From an uncultured Clostridia bacterium (lineage in GTDB: Bacteria; Bacillota; Clostridia; Oscillospirales; Ruminococcaceae): a DNA stretch of 64,000 bases. Of this stretch, positions 1 to 8,325 are shown in pieces. The stretch is taken from NCBI GenBank assembly GCA_946567425.1, contig CAMNXF010000007.1, forward strand, positions 62,001 through 126,000. Reading direction: 5' to 3'. A program made the position numbers and the translations under genes. The notes under the pieces were generated by a model that saw only the letters and a program-made list of their open reading frames with translations, was not told the origin of the DNA and did not search any database. The first letter of the stretch is position 1. The number at the start of each line of letters is the position of its first letter.

Positions 1-1166
1 CCGTACTCCGCGAAAATGCCCAGCATATCGGCTTCGCAGACACCGCCTGAAATATGGTCGCCGCCGCCGAAATTATACTCCGAAAACGCGAGCTTTATAC
101 CTGGATAGTATTTATCGATCGACTGCTGAACGTTCGGCAGTAGCGGGAAAAACACCGCTCCTGTGTCGATTATCCAACTGTTCTCGCGGTAGTCGGGATC
201 GTACAGCGAACGCACGCTGTCAAGCCGCGCCTTAACGCATTCGTCGTTATCGTAGTGACTGCACGAGCGTTCTCCGCACGCGCCCTTTGCCTCGGTGTAG
301 TAGTGCAGATCAAGAACGTCAAGCAGACGCGTTCCGTTCACGGTCTCCGCCTTGTGCATTTCGTCAAGATAGAAATCGATAAACCAGCGGTAGCCGTTTT
401 CCTGCTTGATACCGTTCCAGTCGGGAGCGCCTGCCAGCGAATCGTAAGCGCTGTACCCGAAAAGCGCGGGACCGAAAACCTCCGCGCCGCCGTCCATCTC
501 CTTGACGACAGACGCAAGGTCTACGCTCTTTTCGATAAGCTCTGAGCAGGTAAGCTGCTCGCGCTGAACAAGACTGTGGGTATGGTGCCAGAGCGCTGGC
601 TCGTTGTCGAGCGAATACGCCTTGATACCCGTTTCGGTATCGGATTTGCCGAGCTTTGTTATCAGATAATTCAGCAGCTCGTCCATATACACGACGTCAT
701 CGTCGCGGTTCGGTTTTTCGCCGAACTCGCCGCCCTTACGGTTTACTACCTTGAACCAATAGTCAGACGGCGCGGCGGCATCCTCGTGAACGTTCCCCTT
801 TTTCTCGGACGAAGTATAACCGAGCATTTGCAGCGTTATCAAGGTATACGGCACACCCCCCCTTTTCGCTTCGTCGGCTGCGTTCAGTATAACGCCTGCC
901 GGAACCAGTTTAAACTTGTCCGCAATATTCTGAATAAGATGCATATCCGAGCTGTTTTTCCAGTCCGAACCCGCGTTTGAAACGTTGTTTTCCCAGTTGT
1001 ACGCGGATAATCTGTTGCCGCCCAGACGGAACGACTTCGCCGAGACCGCGCTGAGATCCGCGCCGCTGTTCACGCCGTAAATGTAAGGCGAGACCGCCTT
1101 ATGCCCCTCCGACGGAGCCACCGTTATTTTAACCGGTTCATTCTCCGCAAAAACGCCCATACTCAT
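1..1166 (-). CDS. GH44 endoglucanase (secreted cellulase), 3' end beyond window
   Basis: The reverse strand encodes a glycoside hydrolase family 44 enzyme, a retaining endo-beta-1,4-glucanase/xyloglucanase acting outside the cell. Family motifs are clear: VSPYIYGVNSG near the N-terminus, RLGGNR..AYNWENN (residues 47-61 from the first ATG), YSLDNEP with the acid/base Glu near 189, LDLHYY near 285-290, and FSEYNFGGG with the nucleophile Glu near 363. The spacing matches the catalytic pair known for GH44. The C-terminus, and any CBM or dockerin, lies beyond position 1. The start is a problem. A good signal-peptide core (AAAVITAAVLGAVMSMGVFA, then E) runs in frame up to about 1211, where a TGA blocks it, and no ATG precedes it. 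The coordinates begin at the first in-frame ATG (1164-1166), inside that core. TTG at 1176-1178 and GTG at 1167-1169 are alternatives. It follows the FemAB-like gene by a few bases. Confidence 0.88.
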   Translation of the reverse strand, partial: MSMGVFAENEPVKITVAPSEGHKAVSPYIYGVNSGADLSAVSAKSFRLGGNRLSAYNWENNVSNAGSDWKNSSDMHLIQNIADKFKLVPAGVILNAADEAKRGGVPYTLITLQMLGYTSSEKKGNVHEDAAAPSDYWFKVVNRKGGEFGEKPNRDDDVVYMDELLNYLITKLGKSDTETGIKAYSLDNEPALWHHTHSLVQREQLTCSELIEKSVDLASVVKEMDGGAEVFGPALFGYSAYDSLAGAPDWNGIKQENGYRWFIDFYLDEMHKAETVNGTRLLDVLDLHYYTEAKGACGERSCSHYDNDECVKARLDSVRSLYDPDYRENSWIIDTGAVFFPLLPNVQQSIDKYYPGIKLAFSEYNFGGGDHISGGVCEADMLGIFAEY

Positions 1167-1220
1167 CACCGCCCCCAAGACTGCCGCCGTAATGACCGCT
1201 GCCGCAAATTGTCAATAGGT

Positions 1221-2306
1221 TCAGGCGTTTATTTTTTCGTGCTTGAGCTGCGTATTGCGTCGCTCGTGCTCGCGGCGGACGAACGCTATCCCCGAGCAGA
1301 TATCCGCGAGCCTTGCGGTGTTCGGTCTAAAATCGTAAATGTACTCCCCCGAATACACCACGACCTCGCCGTTAAAGCCCTTTTTAAACCTGTAAAGCCC
1401 GTAGGCGGGATCGTTCTCGTCGTCGAAGTGCGGAATACCGCCGAAGTCGTACACATCGCAGCCGCCCCCGACCGCCCACTTCATCATCTCAAATTGCATA
1501 AGATAGTTGGGGTAAAGGTTTCTGTTATCGTCCGAGGACGCTCCGTAAACGTATGAGCCGACGTTTCCGTACCTCACCGCGACCGCCCCCGAAAGCGGCA
1601 CTTCCCTGCCGTCTATCTCAGCATAACACATAAACAGTCTGCACTGCTCCTCGGTAAAGCTGTTCAGAAAACGCGCGAAATATTCCCGCGGACGGATAAG
1701 AAATCCGTCGCGCCGCCCTGTCTGCCGCATTAACGGGTAAAAGTCGTCCAGAGCCTCAACACCGCACCGCCGACAATAAACGCCCTTTCTCGCCGCCTTG
1801 CGGACGCGGTTGCGGCAATCGGGCTTAAACATTGCGATAAGCTCCTCCTCGGTCTTGCCGCCGATGTTTTTCAGAACGTAATTCGCGCGCGGCTGTATGG
1901 TTTCCTCCGCGTTTTCATTATGGGAAAAACCAAGCGCATTCAGAGCACGCACGTTCTCCTCAAAGAGCGGGTCGCACATAAAGCGGTAAGCGCGGTATTT
2001 TTCGGCTATAGCGTTTATTCCCTCAAAAATATCCCCGACCGTTTCCCTGTCCGACCAATCGACTATCGGACCGTGCGGCGCGTACATAAAAGCTGTTCCC
2101 GTAAACGGTATCTTCCGTATCAGCACAAGGCATACCCCGCGGAGTACGCCGCGTTCGTTCCGCGAAAGCACCGCCTCCCAAGCCCAGTTGCTCTTGACAT
2201 TCGCCCATTTAAGCGACTGCATAAAGCCGCCATGAAGTAAATTAAATCGCTCATATTCCGAAAATTGCTGCTTGTTGTTTTTGTCAAGAATTTCCATATT
2301 TGCCAC
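1221..2306 (-). CDS. FemAB-family peptidoglycan bridge aminoacyltransferase
   Basis: This 361-residue protein belongs to the FemABX/GNAT-fold transferases, which move an amino acid from aminoacyl-tRNA to the stem peptide of lipid II at the inner face of the membrane. The diagnostic C-terminal half shows YGASSDDNRNLYPNYLMQFE followed by CDVYDFGGI and a YRFKKGFNGEVV segment, the conserved core of the second GNAT domain. The N-terminal half has the QSLKWANVKSNWAWEAV element of domain one. No coiled-coil hairpin (the tRNA-synthetase-like arm of FemA) is evident, so it resembles the shorter FemX/FmhB type. It sits 12 bp after the anti-sigma-like gene and just before the GH44 cellulase. The amino acid it transfers cannot be read from the sequence. 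Confidence 0.85.
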   Translation of the reverse strand: MANMEILDKNNKQQFSEYERFNLLHGGFMQSLKWANVKSNWAWEAVLSRNERGVLRGVCLVLIRKIPFTGTAFMYAPHGPIVDWSDRETVGDIFEGINAIAEKYRAYRFMCDPLFEENVRALNALGFSHNENAEETIQPRANYVLKNIGGKTEEELIAMFKPDCRNRVRKAARKGVYCRRCGVEALDDFYPLMRQTGRRDGFLIRPREYFARFLNSFTEEQCRLFMCYAEIDGREVPLSGAVAVRYGNVGSYVYGASSDDNRNLYPNYLMQFEMMKWAVGGGCDVYDFGGIPHFDDENDPAYGLYRFKKGFNGEVVVYSGEYIYDFRPNTARLADICSGIAFVRREHERRNTQLKHEKINA

Positions 2307-2318
2307 TCCTTTTCATTT

Positions 2319-3023
2319 TTACGGCACCCACGTACCGATTATTCTCAGAAAATCGCTTTCCTCATTGTCCAACGTACCTTTGCGCTCCAGAAGCAGAACA
2401 CACGGTGCGCCCGCGCCGCGCAACTCGGTGTAATAAAATCCGTATTTTCCTCTTCCCGTTATATACAAAGATTCGCTGATTGCGTCGCTTATTTGTCCGT
2501 GTTCGTTAACGCTCAAAATCGTGACGATGATTGGATCATCCTCACTTGCGTTCGTTTCGTCAACATAGATTACCGCATATTCATAATTATCCATTTTAGT
2601 CACAATTTCGCCTACCGTCGATCGCCCCGACGCTAACGTACAATCCAGCGCGTACTTACCCAATTTATCGAATTCATCAATCGGCTCGACGCTTTCAATG
2701 TCGCTGCTCTCACTTTCGGAGCCTGTGTCGCTGCTTTCGGAGCTTGTGTAACTGCTTGACGCAGAGCCGCTGTTTTCTGAACTTATTTCACTGTCGTTCG
2801 GTCTGAAAGGGTCGTTCATACGAATGTTGGCGATAGTGAAAAATCCCACACCAAACAGCACTATACAAGCGGCGACTGCGGCGATATATTTTACCGCGTG
2901 AAACGAGCTGCGTTCGAGAACTATCTCGACAGCCTTTCCGCTGTCCTCGCTGCCCTCCCATGCCTCCTCGACAAAGCGCCTGTCTATCTGATCGATGAGC
3001 ATAAAAAGCTCTCTTGACTTCAT
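2319..3023 (-). CDS. Putative membrane anti-sigma factor with Ser/Glu-rich linker
   Basis: Unnamed 234-residue protein. It starts at the ATG at 3021-3023, which overlaps the sigma-factor stop codon as ATGA; longer readings only run antisense into the sigma gene. The layout is a cytoplasmic N-terminus of about 47 residues (MKSRELFMLIDQIDRRFVEEAWE...), one transmembrane segment near residues 48-70 (VKYIAAVAACIVLFGVGFF), an external low-complexity Ser/Glu/Asp linker near 80-125, and a C-terminal domain of about 110 residues with a repeated beta pattern. Translational coupling to an ECF sigma gene plus this topology is typical of anti-sigma factors. There is no recognisable zinc HXXXCXXC motif, so the anti-sigma role is inferred from context. 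Confidence 0.6.
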   Translation of the reverse strand: MKSRELFMLIDQIDRRFVEEAWEGSEDSGKAVEIVLERSSFHAVKYIAAVAACIVLFGVGFFTIANIRMNDPFRPNDSEISSENSGSASSSYTSSESSDTGSESESSDIESVEPIDEFDKLGKYALDCTLASGRSTVGEIVTKMDNYEYAVIYVDETNASEDDPIIVTILSVNEHGQISDAISESLYITGRGKYGFYYTELRGAGAPCVLLLERKGTLDNEESDFLRIIGTWVP

Positions 3024-3580
3024 GGCGAATATCCCTCCTTTTCCAGATATTCTTTCAGCCGCCTGCGGGTGCGGTTGAGCATCACGGAAACGGAGTTTTT
3101 CCGCATTCCGAAACGCTCTGCTATCTCGGATATCTCGCAGCAGTACCAATACCGAAGTACGAATATCTTGCGGTTTTCAAACGGTAATCCCTCCAGAAAA
3201 TCGTTTATCTTCTCAATAATTTCCCTGTTTTCGTATGTACGCTCAACATCAGTGTTGTCGGAAACCATGTCAGCAAGTTCCTCTATCGCTTTTTCGATAA
3301 CACCGCCGCCGCGTTTTTGAGCGCGTTTCGCTTTAAGCATATCTATCGCGGTGTACTTGACTATCGAGGACACGAACGCGCCGAAAAATTTCGGACGCTC
3401 GGGGGGAATAAGGTTCCACACTTTAAAGTACGAGTCAATAAGGCAATCCGCCGCGTCCTCACGGTCGTTAAGAATATTCTCGGCGATCATACGGCAGCGT
3501 TTCCCGTGCTTTTTTTCGGTCTCCCTGAGCGCCGTCTCATCACGTTCTAAATAGAGCCTGACAATTTCACAATCGTCCAT
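3020..3580 (-). CDS. ECF-type RNA polymerase sigma factor
   Basis: This 186-residue protein has the two-domain layout of group IV (ECF) sigma-70 factors. Region 2 lies around residues 20-85 (NDREDAADCLIDSYFKVWN, then FGAFVSSIVKYTAIDMLKAKR). Region 4 lies around 125-180 (LPFENRKIFVLRYWYCCEIS, then a helix-turn-helix ending in NRTRRRLKEYLEKEG). A linker of about 30 residues separates them. It binds core RNA polymerase and directs it to a small regulon, usually under control of a partner. The partner is probably the membrane protein encoded immediately downstream with an ATGA overlap. A strong Shine-Dalgarno (GGAGG) precedes the ATG. It heads a minus-strand set that continues into the FemAB-like and GH44 genes, suggesting an envelope or carbohydrate trigger. 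Confidence 0.88.
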   Translation of the reverse strand: MDDCEIVRLYLERDETALRETEKKHGKRCRMIAENILNDREDAADCLIDSYFKVWNLIPPERPKFFGAFVSSIVKYTAIDMLKAKRAQKRGGGVIEKAIEELADMVSDNTDVERTYENREIIEKINDFLEGLPFENRKIFVLRYWYCCEISEIAERFGMRKNSVSVMLNRTRRRLKEYLEKEGYSP

Positions 3581-3725
3581 ATTCTCCCTCCTCTATAAAC
3601 TATGTCGTATTATTTTGCGGGAAATTACACCCGATTTAAAAAAATTTTCCGCCGCGATACTTATATTGTACCACGGCGGAATCTCGCGTTTGTTCTTTTT
3701 TGCTTGTGAAAATATTAAGATTTCC

Positions 3726-5903
3726 TTAATTTTTCCTTACTTTTTTATCGCTGCCCTTATTGGGGTCTTTCATTGTAAGCGAAATTCTGCCGCGCTTTAC
3801 ATCAACGTCCAGAACCCAGACTTTGACAACGTCGCCGACCTTGACTACCTCCAAAGGGTGCTTTATAAATTTATTGCATATCTGCGAAATATGCACCAGT
3901 CCGTCCTCGTGAACACCGATATCTACGAACGCGCCGAAATCGATAACGTTGCGTATCGTTCCCATAAGCTCCATACCGGGCTTTAAGTCCTTGATCTCCA
4001 TAACGTCGCCGCTGCGCATAAGGGGCGGCGGCAGCTCATCGCGCGGGTCGCGTCCCGGCTTTTCAAGCTCCTTGACGATATCGGAGAGCGTGGGCATTCC
4101 CGCGCCCGTTTCCTCGGCGATTTTCTTCAAGCCGACCGACTTTACCTTTTCGCGTACCATTTCGGCTTTTCCGAGCTCCTCGGAGGTTATCCCGCACTTT
4201 TCGAGAAACGTTTTTGCCGTGTCATAGGACTCGGGGTGTATACCAGTGTTGTCGAGCGGATTTTTACCGCCCGGAACTCTAAGAAATCCCGCGCACTGCT
4301 CGTATGCTTTTGCGCCGAGCTTCTTAACCTTAAGCAGCTGCTTTCTGTCAGTGAACGCGCCGTTTTCCTCGCGGTATGCCACTATATTCTTGGCAACAGC
4401 GGCGTTTATTCCAGAAATGTACGACAGCAGCGAATACGATGCGGTGTTCAGGTCAACGCCGACGGAGTTTACGCAGTCCTCGACAACACCCTTAAGCGCC
4501 TCGTCCATACGCGCCTTGGGCATATCGTGCTGATACTGCCCCACGCCGATAGCCTTGGGGTCAATCTTGACAAGCTCCGCAAGGGGATCCTGCAAACGCC
4601 TCGCGATAGATACCGCCGAACGCAGCGAAACGTCGTAATCGGGGAACTCCTCGGCGGCGAGCTTTGACGCGGAATACACCGACGCTCCCGCCTCGGAAAC
4701 GACCATATACGAAACCTTTTCGGTTATGGTTTTCAGCAGATCGGCGGTGAACTGTTCCGTTTCGCGGGAAGCCGTGCCGTTGCCTATCGCTATCGTGGAA
4801 ACGTGGTGCTTTTCAATCATATTTTTTATAACGCGCTTTGCCGTTTCCAGCTCGTTCTTGGAGCGCGTGAGGTAGACTATCGTGGTATCGAGAACCTTTC
4901 CCGTACTGTCGACCACCGCGCATTTGCAGCCGTGAGCGTATCCCGGGTCAAGACCGAGCGTTACCGTGTTCTTGACGGGCGGCGCCATAATAAGCTGTCG
5001 AAGATTTGACGCAAACACCTTTATAGCGCCCTCCTGCGCCTCTGCCGACAATTCGGCGCGTACTTCCCTCTCGATCGACGGGAAAATAAGGCGCTTGTAG
5101 CTGTCCTCGCAAGCCGTGCGAACATATTCTGCGCACTTGCTGTTGTTCTTGACGTACTCGTAGGTGCACATTCCCTCTCCAACGCCCTCGGGAACGTCTA
5201 TCGCGACCTTGAGCTGCTCCTCTTTCTCGCCCCTGTCAAGCGCGAGAACGCGATGTCCGGCGATCTTATTCACAGGCTCGGCGTACTCAAAATAGTTCTT
5301 GTACACCTCGTTGGAGTCCTCGGCGGCTGCCTTGGAGCTTATCGTGCCCTCTTTGAAAAACGCTTCTCTTAAACGCTTGCGCAGCTCCGCATTGTCGGAG
5401 ATGTCCTCGGCAATTATATCCATTGCGCCTTGTAACGCGTCCTCGGAGGTCGCCACGCCCTTTTCCTCGCTGACGTAAGCGGCAGCTTCGGCAATGGGGT
5501 CGGTTTTCTTGTCCTGTGCGATAAGCAGCTCCGCGAGCGGCTCGAGCCCCTTCTCACGCGCAACGGACGCACGTGTCTTACGCTTGGGCTTAAACGGTCG
5601 GTAAATATCCTCGACCTCTACAAGCGTCATTGCGCTCTCTATTGCCTTTGCTATCTCGTCCGTCATCTTCTCCTGTTCGGTTATCGAGGAGATTATCTCA
5701 TCCTTGCGCTTTTCGAGATTGCGCAGATATGTAAGCCTGTCCGAAAGCTCGCGCAGCACGGTGTCGTCAAGCGAACCTGTCTGCTCCTTTCTGTAACGCG
5801 CTATAAACGGAATCGTTTTGTCGTCGTCTATTAACGCAATCGTGTTGTCTACTTGCTCGCGGCGGAGCTTAAATTCATCTGCCAGAATTTGGTTAATATC
5901 CAT
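3726..5903 (-). CDS. tex: Tex-family RNA-binding transcription accessory protein
   Basis: At 725 residues this is full length for Tex/YhgF. The order is the usual one: an N-terminal helical HTH-like region (MDINQILADEFKLRREQVDN, then IPFIARYRKEQTGSLDD), a YqgF/RNase H-like domain (TLGLDPGYAHGCKCAVVDSTG near 320-340), a helix-hairpin-helix segment (NTASYSLLSYISGINAAVAK then FTDRKQLLKVKKLGAKAYEQ), and a C-terminal S1 RNA-binding domain (MGTIRNVIDFGAFVDIGVHE then GLVHISQI, near 655-725). Tex binds nucleic acid and affects transcription elongation and ribosome-related processes, and is generally not essential. It has its own promoter with an extended -10 and is divergent from the FNT gene. Confidence 0.95.
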   Translation of the reverse strand: MDINQILADEFKLRREQVDNTIALIDDDKTIPFIARYRKEQTGSLDDTVLRELSDRLTYLRNLEKRKDEIISSITEQEKMTDEIAKAIESAMTLVEVEDIYRPFKPKRKTRASVAREKGLEPLAELLIAQDKKTDPIAEAAAYVSEEKGVATSEDALQGAMDIIAEDISDNAELRKRLREAFFKEGTISSKAAAEDSNEVYKNYFEYAEPVNKIAGHRVLALDRGEKEEQLKVAIDVPEGVGEGMCTYEYVKNNSKCAEYVRTACEDSYKRLIFPSIEREVRAELSAEAQEGAIKVFASNLRQLIMAPPVKNTVTLGLDPGYAHGCKCAVVDSTGKVLDTTIVYLTRSKNELETAKRVIKNMIEKHHVSTIAIGNGTASRETEQFTADLLKTITEKVSYMVVSEAGASVYSASKLAAEEFPDYDVSLRSAVSIARRLQDPLAELVKIDPKAIGVGQYQHDMPKARMDEALKGVVEDCVNSVGVDLNTASYSLLSYISGINAAVAKNIVAYREENGAFTDRKQLLKVKKLGAKAYEQCAGFLRVPGGKNPLDNTGIHPESYDTAKTFLEKCGITSEELGKAEMVREKVKSVGLKKIAEETGAGMPTLSDIVKELEKPGRDPRDELPPPLMRSGDVMEIKDLKPGMELMGTIRNVIDFGAFVDIGVHEDGLVHISQICNKFIKHPLEVVKVGDVVKVWVLDVDVKRGRISLTMKDPNKGSDKKVRKN

Positions 5904-5936
5904 TTTATTCTCCTATATCAAAAATATTGCCTTAAT

Positions 5937-5965
5937 ATTATAGCATATTTTTCCGAAAAATTCAA
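5937..5965 (-). promoter_or_regulatory. Sigma-A promoter of tex
   Basis: On the minus strand TTGAAT (5960-5965) and TATAAT (5937-5942) are 17 bp apart, with TGC just upstream of the -10 forming an extended -10. It lies about 34 bp upstream of the tex start codon. Confidence 0.7.
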
Positions 5966-5974
5966 GTCGTGTAC

Positions 5975-6003
5975 TTGTCTTTTTTGGCGTAATATGTTAT
6001 AAT
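5975..6003 (+). promoter_or_regulatory. Sigma-A promoter of the FNT gene
   Basis: TTGTCT (5975-5980), a 17-bp spacer and TATAAT (5998-6003) with an extended -10 TGT. It is back to back with the tex promoter in the 143-bp divergent region and 43 bp upstream of the FNT start. Confidence 0.7.
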
Positions 6004-6046
6004 TAAGGTAACATATATTAAAAAACTCATCGAAAAAGAGGTTTTT

Positions 6047-6712
6047 ATGGACACAAAAGCAACCATTAAACGGATAGTTTCACAGCTCGCGAACGGCGTT
6101 ATCGGCGGTATGCTGATCGGCATAGGCGGCTGCGTAAGCCTTTCCTGCGATAATAAATACATAGGCTCGCTGCTGTTCTCGCTGGGGCTGTTCGCGATAG
6201 TTCAGTTCGGGTTCGGGCTGTATACGGGCAAGGTCGGGTATATTCCACTGCGAAAGCCGCCGTATCTGCTCGAATGTCTGTTCACGCTTACCGGCAACGC
6301 CTTGGGAACGTTTATTGACGCGTTTCTCCTGCAGCAGACAAGGGTGTTCTCCACGCTAAACGAGAAAGCGCAGACGAACGTGGAAACGAAACTCGGCGAC
6401 GGGTATCTGAGCGCATTTATTCTGGCGATTTTCTGCGGACTGCTGATGTTCCTCGCGGTCGATAACGCAAGAGTTTCGCGAGCCGAAGGCGGACATATCG
6501 AAAAGACGGTCGGCGTTATTTTCTGCGTAATGGTGTTTATCCTCTGCGGATTTAACCACTGTATCGCGGATATGTTCTATCTCTTCCTCACGGGCAGAAT
6601 AATTGACGCGGGAATTTATCTACCGTTGGTAATTGTTGGAAACAGCGTCGGCGGAATGCTCCTGCCGCTGCTGAAAATGCTCACCGACAAGCCGTTCGAG
6701 AGGGAGAAGTGA
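6047..6712 (+). CDS. Formate/nitrite transporter (FNT) family channel, short form
   Basis: A polytopic membrane protein of 221 residues with the hallmarks of the FNT aquaporin-like pentameric channels for small monocarboxylates, nitrite or hydrosulfide. There are about six hydrophobic segments, a GNALGTF element in TM3, GFNHCIADMF near residue 167 (the family G-F-x-H-S-x-A-N/D-M-F motif with the central pore His), and GNSVGGML in TM6. It is shorter than most members, which exceed 250 residues, mainly because the N-terminal amphipathic helix and loops are reduced. It is followed after 1 bp by the deformylase gene, so the two are probably co-transcribed. The substrate cannot be assigned; formate is possible given the deformylase next door, but that is inference. 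Confidence 0.82.
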   Translation: MDTKATIKRIVSQLANGVIGGMLIGIGGCVSLSCDNKYIGSLLFSLGLFAIVQFGFGLYTGKVGYIPLRKPPYLLECLFTLTGNALGTFIDAFLLQQTRVFSTLNEKAQTNVETKLGDGYLSAFILAIFCGLLMFLAVDNARVSRAEGGHIEKTVGVIFCVMVFILCGFNHCIADMFYLFLTGRIIDAGIYLPLVIVGNSVGGMLLPLLKMLTDKPFEREK

Positions 6713-6713
6713 T

Positions 6714-7127
6714 ATGGTAAAAGAGCTTATTCACGACCCGATATTTTTAGCGCAGAAGTCCGAGCCCGCCGACGAGAACGACAGGCAGACCGCACAGGAT
6801 CTCCTCGACACAATAACCGCGCACAAGGACGAGTGTGTGGGAATGGCGGCGAATATGGTCGGCATTAAAAAACGCGTTATCGTGTTCAACGAGAGCGGAA
6901 CGTTCCGCGTGATGTTCAATCCCGAGATAATCGGAAAATCCGAGCCGTACAAAACCGAAGAGGGCTGCCTTTCGCTGCTCGGAGCGCCGCGCCCGACAAC
7001 ACGTTTCAAGAAAATAAAGGTGCGGTTTCAGAACGATGATTTTCAGACGCGGATAAAGACGTTCACGGGCTTTACCGCACAGATAATCCAGCATGAGATC
7101 GACCATTGCGGCGGCGTACTGATATAA
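6714..7127 (+). CDS. def: Peptide deformylase-like protein, atypical motif 1
   Basis: This 137-residue protein carries motif 2 (EEGCLS) and motif 3 (QHEIDH) of peptide deformylase, giving the Cys and two His metal ligands plus the catalytic Glu. The enzyme removes formate from N-formyl-Met of nascent proteins. Motif 1, normally GLAAPQ with an oxyanion-hole Gln, reads GMAANM (near residues 43-48), so the Gln is replaced by Met. The C-terminus stops right after HEIDH plus six residues, as in the short Gram-positive variants. It is coupled to the FNT channel gene with a 1-bp gap. It may be a divergent active deformylase or a paralogue acting on another formylated substrate. A housekeeping def probably exists elsewhere. 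Confidence 0.82.
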   Translation: MVKELIHDPIFLAQKSEPADENDRQTAQDLLDTITAHKDECVGMAANMVGIKKRVIVFNESGTFRVMFNPEIIGKSEPYKTEEGCLSLLGAPRPTTRFKKIKVRFQNDDFQTRIKTFTGFTAQIIQHEIDHCGGVLI

Positions 7128-7131
7128 ATAA

Positions 7132-7153
7132 ACGGCAGCTTTCAGGCTGCCGT
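7132..7153 (-). terminator. Intrinsic terminator of the minus-strand cluster
   Basis: Perfect 8-bp stem ACGGCAGC/GCTGCCGT with a 6-base loop. Read on the minus strand it is followed by TTTATTTATAT, just beyond the stop codon of the zinc-ribbon gene. It also sits 5 bp after the deformylase stop, so it may serve both strands. Confidence 0.65.
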
Positions 7154-7157
7154 ATGC

Positions 7158-7844
7158 CTATTCAATAACCACAAGTTCAAAGGGATACGAAACGCCGTCA
7201 AGCCGCTGCTTTTCCTCGTCACTCATTCTGCTTGTATGCACGGTCAGCGACTTCAGCCCGAACAGCTCAAGCTCCGAATAATCAAACAACACGTTCGTTT
7301 CGACATAGAGCGAACGGCTGCATACAAACGCCATTTCTCCGCACGTCACCTTAAAAGTAAACTCGTCACGATGATTATATTTGCTCTCCTCACAGGCATG
7401 GTTATACAGCATATCGCACAGTGAAACGCTCTCGCGAATAAAATCCCCGGGCTCGCCGTTGTAGGTCATGTACATCTCATAGTACGGATATGTGCTTTCG
7501 CTGTACACCCGCGTGATCTCAAATTTCCCGCTGCTGTTTGCCTCGGCAAATCCCGTTACTTTCGGAACGTGCTCAAATGCCCAATCATTATTCGCCTTGA
7601 CAGCAAGGCATACATTTGCGACAATCAAGGCGATCATAACCGCAATTACCGTAAATATTACTGCAGCACCCGTGTTCACGGCGGCAAACGCGCCCGCAAG
7701 CGCTATGTGAATTCCTTTCGGCGCACGGCGGTTATAGGCGGCGCGAACCTCCTCGTCGGTTTGAAAATTTACATCTCCGCAGTGCGGACACCTGTAATCG
7801 GCAAGCTTTATCTTCTTTTGACAGCTTTTGCAACGCAGCTTCAT
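7158..7844 (-). CDS. Zinc-ribbon membrane protein of unknown function
   Basis: Hypothetical protein of 228 residues, started at ATG 7842-7844 because it opens directly with a zinc ribbon (MKLRCKSCQKKIKLADYRCPHCGD, two CxxC pairs). A longer in-frame reading only overlaps the neighbouring gene and has no family signal. A short linker leads to one long hydrophobic stretch of about 45 residues (near 48-90), probably two membrane passes or a hairpin. A C-terminal domain of about 135 residues follows, with no match that I recognise and with charged, beta-rich sequence ending in FELVVIE. It is last in the tmk-to-here minus-strand run and precedes a terminator. The function is unknown. Confidence 0.65.
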   Translation of the reverse strand: MKLRCKSCQKKIKLADYRCPHCGDVNFQTDEEVRAAYNRRAPKGIHIALAGAFAAVNTGAAVIFTVIAVMIALIVANVCLAVKANNDWAFEHVPKVTGFAEANSSGKFEITRVYSESTYPYYEMYMTYNGEPGDFIRESVSLCDMLYNHACEESKYNHRDEFTFKVTCGEMAFVCSRSLYVETNVLFDYSELELFGLKSLTVHTSRMSDEEKQRLDGVSYPFELVVIE

Positions 7845-7860
7845 AAATACCTCGCTTTCG

Positions 7861-8325
7861 TCAGACGGGCGGGTTCTCTTTGATGAATTCCTCCAGCAAA
7901 TTCGCCGCGTAAAGGCACAATTCAGGACAAGGGCGCTTTTTGTAGTATTCGGGAGTGCGCGGCTCGGGAGTTGCGGACTCCTCCGCTTTCTCGAGACCGA
8001 GCAACTCACGGCAGATCAAGCTGCCGTTATCCGCTCTGAATTTCGCGGCGAGCGCGCGTATTTTCTCGTAAAGCTCCTTTTTCGCGGTGAGGTTTTTTGG
8101 CTCGGAGTAGCCGTAAAGCCAACTCAGCACCATGACCACTCCCGAGAACGTTCCGCAGACCTCGCGCAATCTGCCCATTCCCCCACCGAAACCGCATGAA
8201 AGCCTGGCAGCCGTATCTGCGTCAAGTCCGAGTTCCTCCGCGAACGCGACCGCAATCGCCTGCGTACAGTTATAGCCTGCAAGAAAGTTATTGTACGCAG
8301 CGTCGCCCTTTGTCATTCCGCTCAT
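7861..8325 (-). CDS. C_GCAxxG_C_C family redox-type protein
   Basis: A 154-residue protein of the C_GCAxxG_C_C family (putative redox-active Cys protein). The N-terminal YNCTQAIAVAFAEELGLD motif, then LSCGFGGGMGR near residues 43-53, EVCGTFSG near 56-63, and C-terminal C..ELLG and CPELC..AA are characteristic. Family members are found mostly in anaerobes and are thought to bind metal or an Fe-S cofactor or to use the cysteines in redox chemistry; no reaction is established. The start overlaps the mrp stop by 4 bp (ATGA), so it is translationally coupled to the Fe-S carrier Mrp, which fits cofactor loading. Confidence 0.8.
   Translation of the reverse strand: MSGMTKGDAAYNNFLAGYNCTQAIAVAFAEELGLDADTAARLSCGFGGGMGRLREVCGTFSGVVMVLSWLYGYSEPKNLTAKKELYEKIRALAAKFRADNGSLICRELLGLEKAEESATPEPRTPEYYKKRPCPELCLYAANLLEEFIKENPPV

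Noticed and set aside
255..1556. Plus-strand open frames across the cellulase and FemAB-like genes
   Set aside because: They are antisense shadows with no ribosome sites. The minus strand carries a clear GH44 and FemAB signal in these regions.
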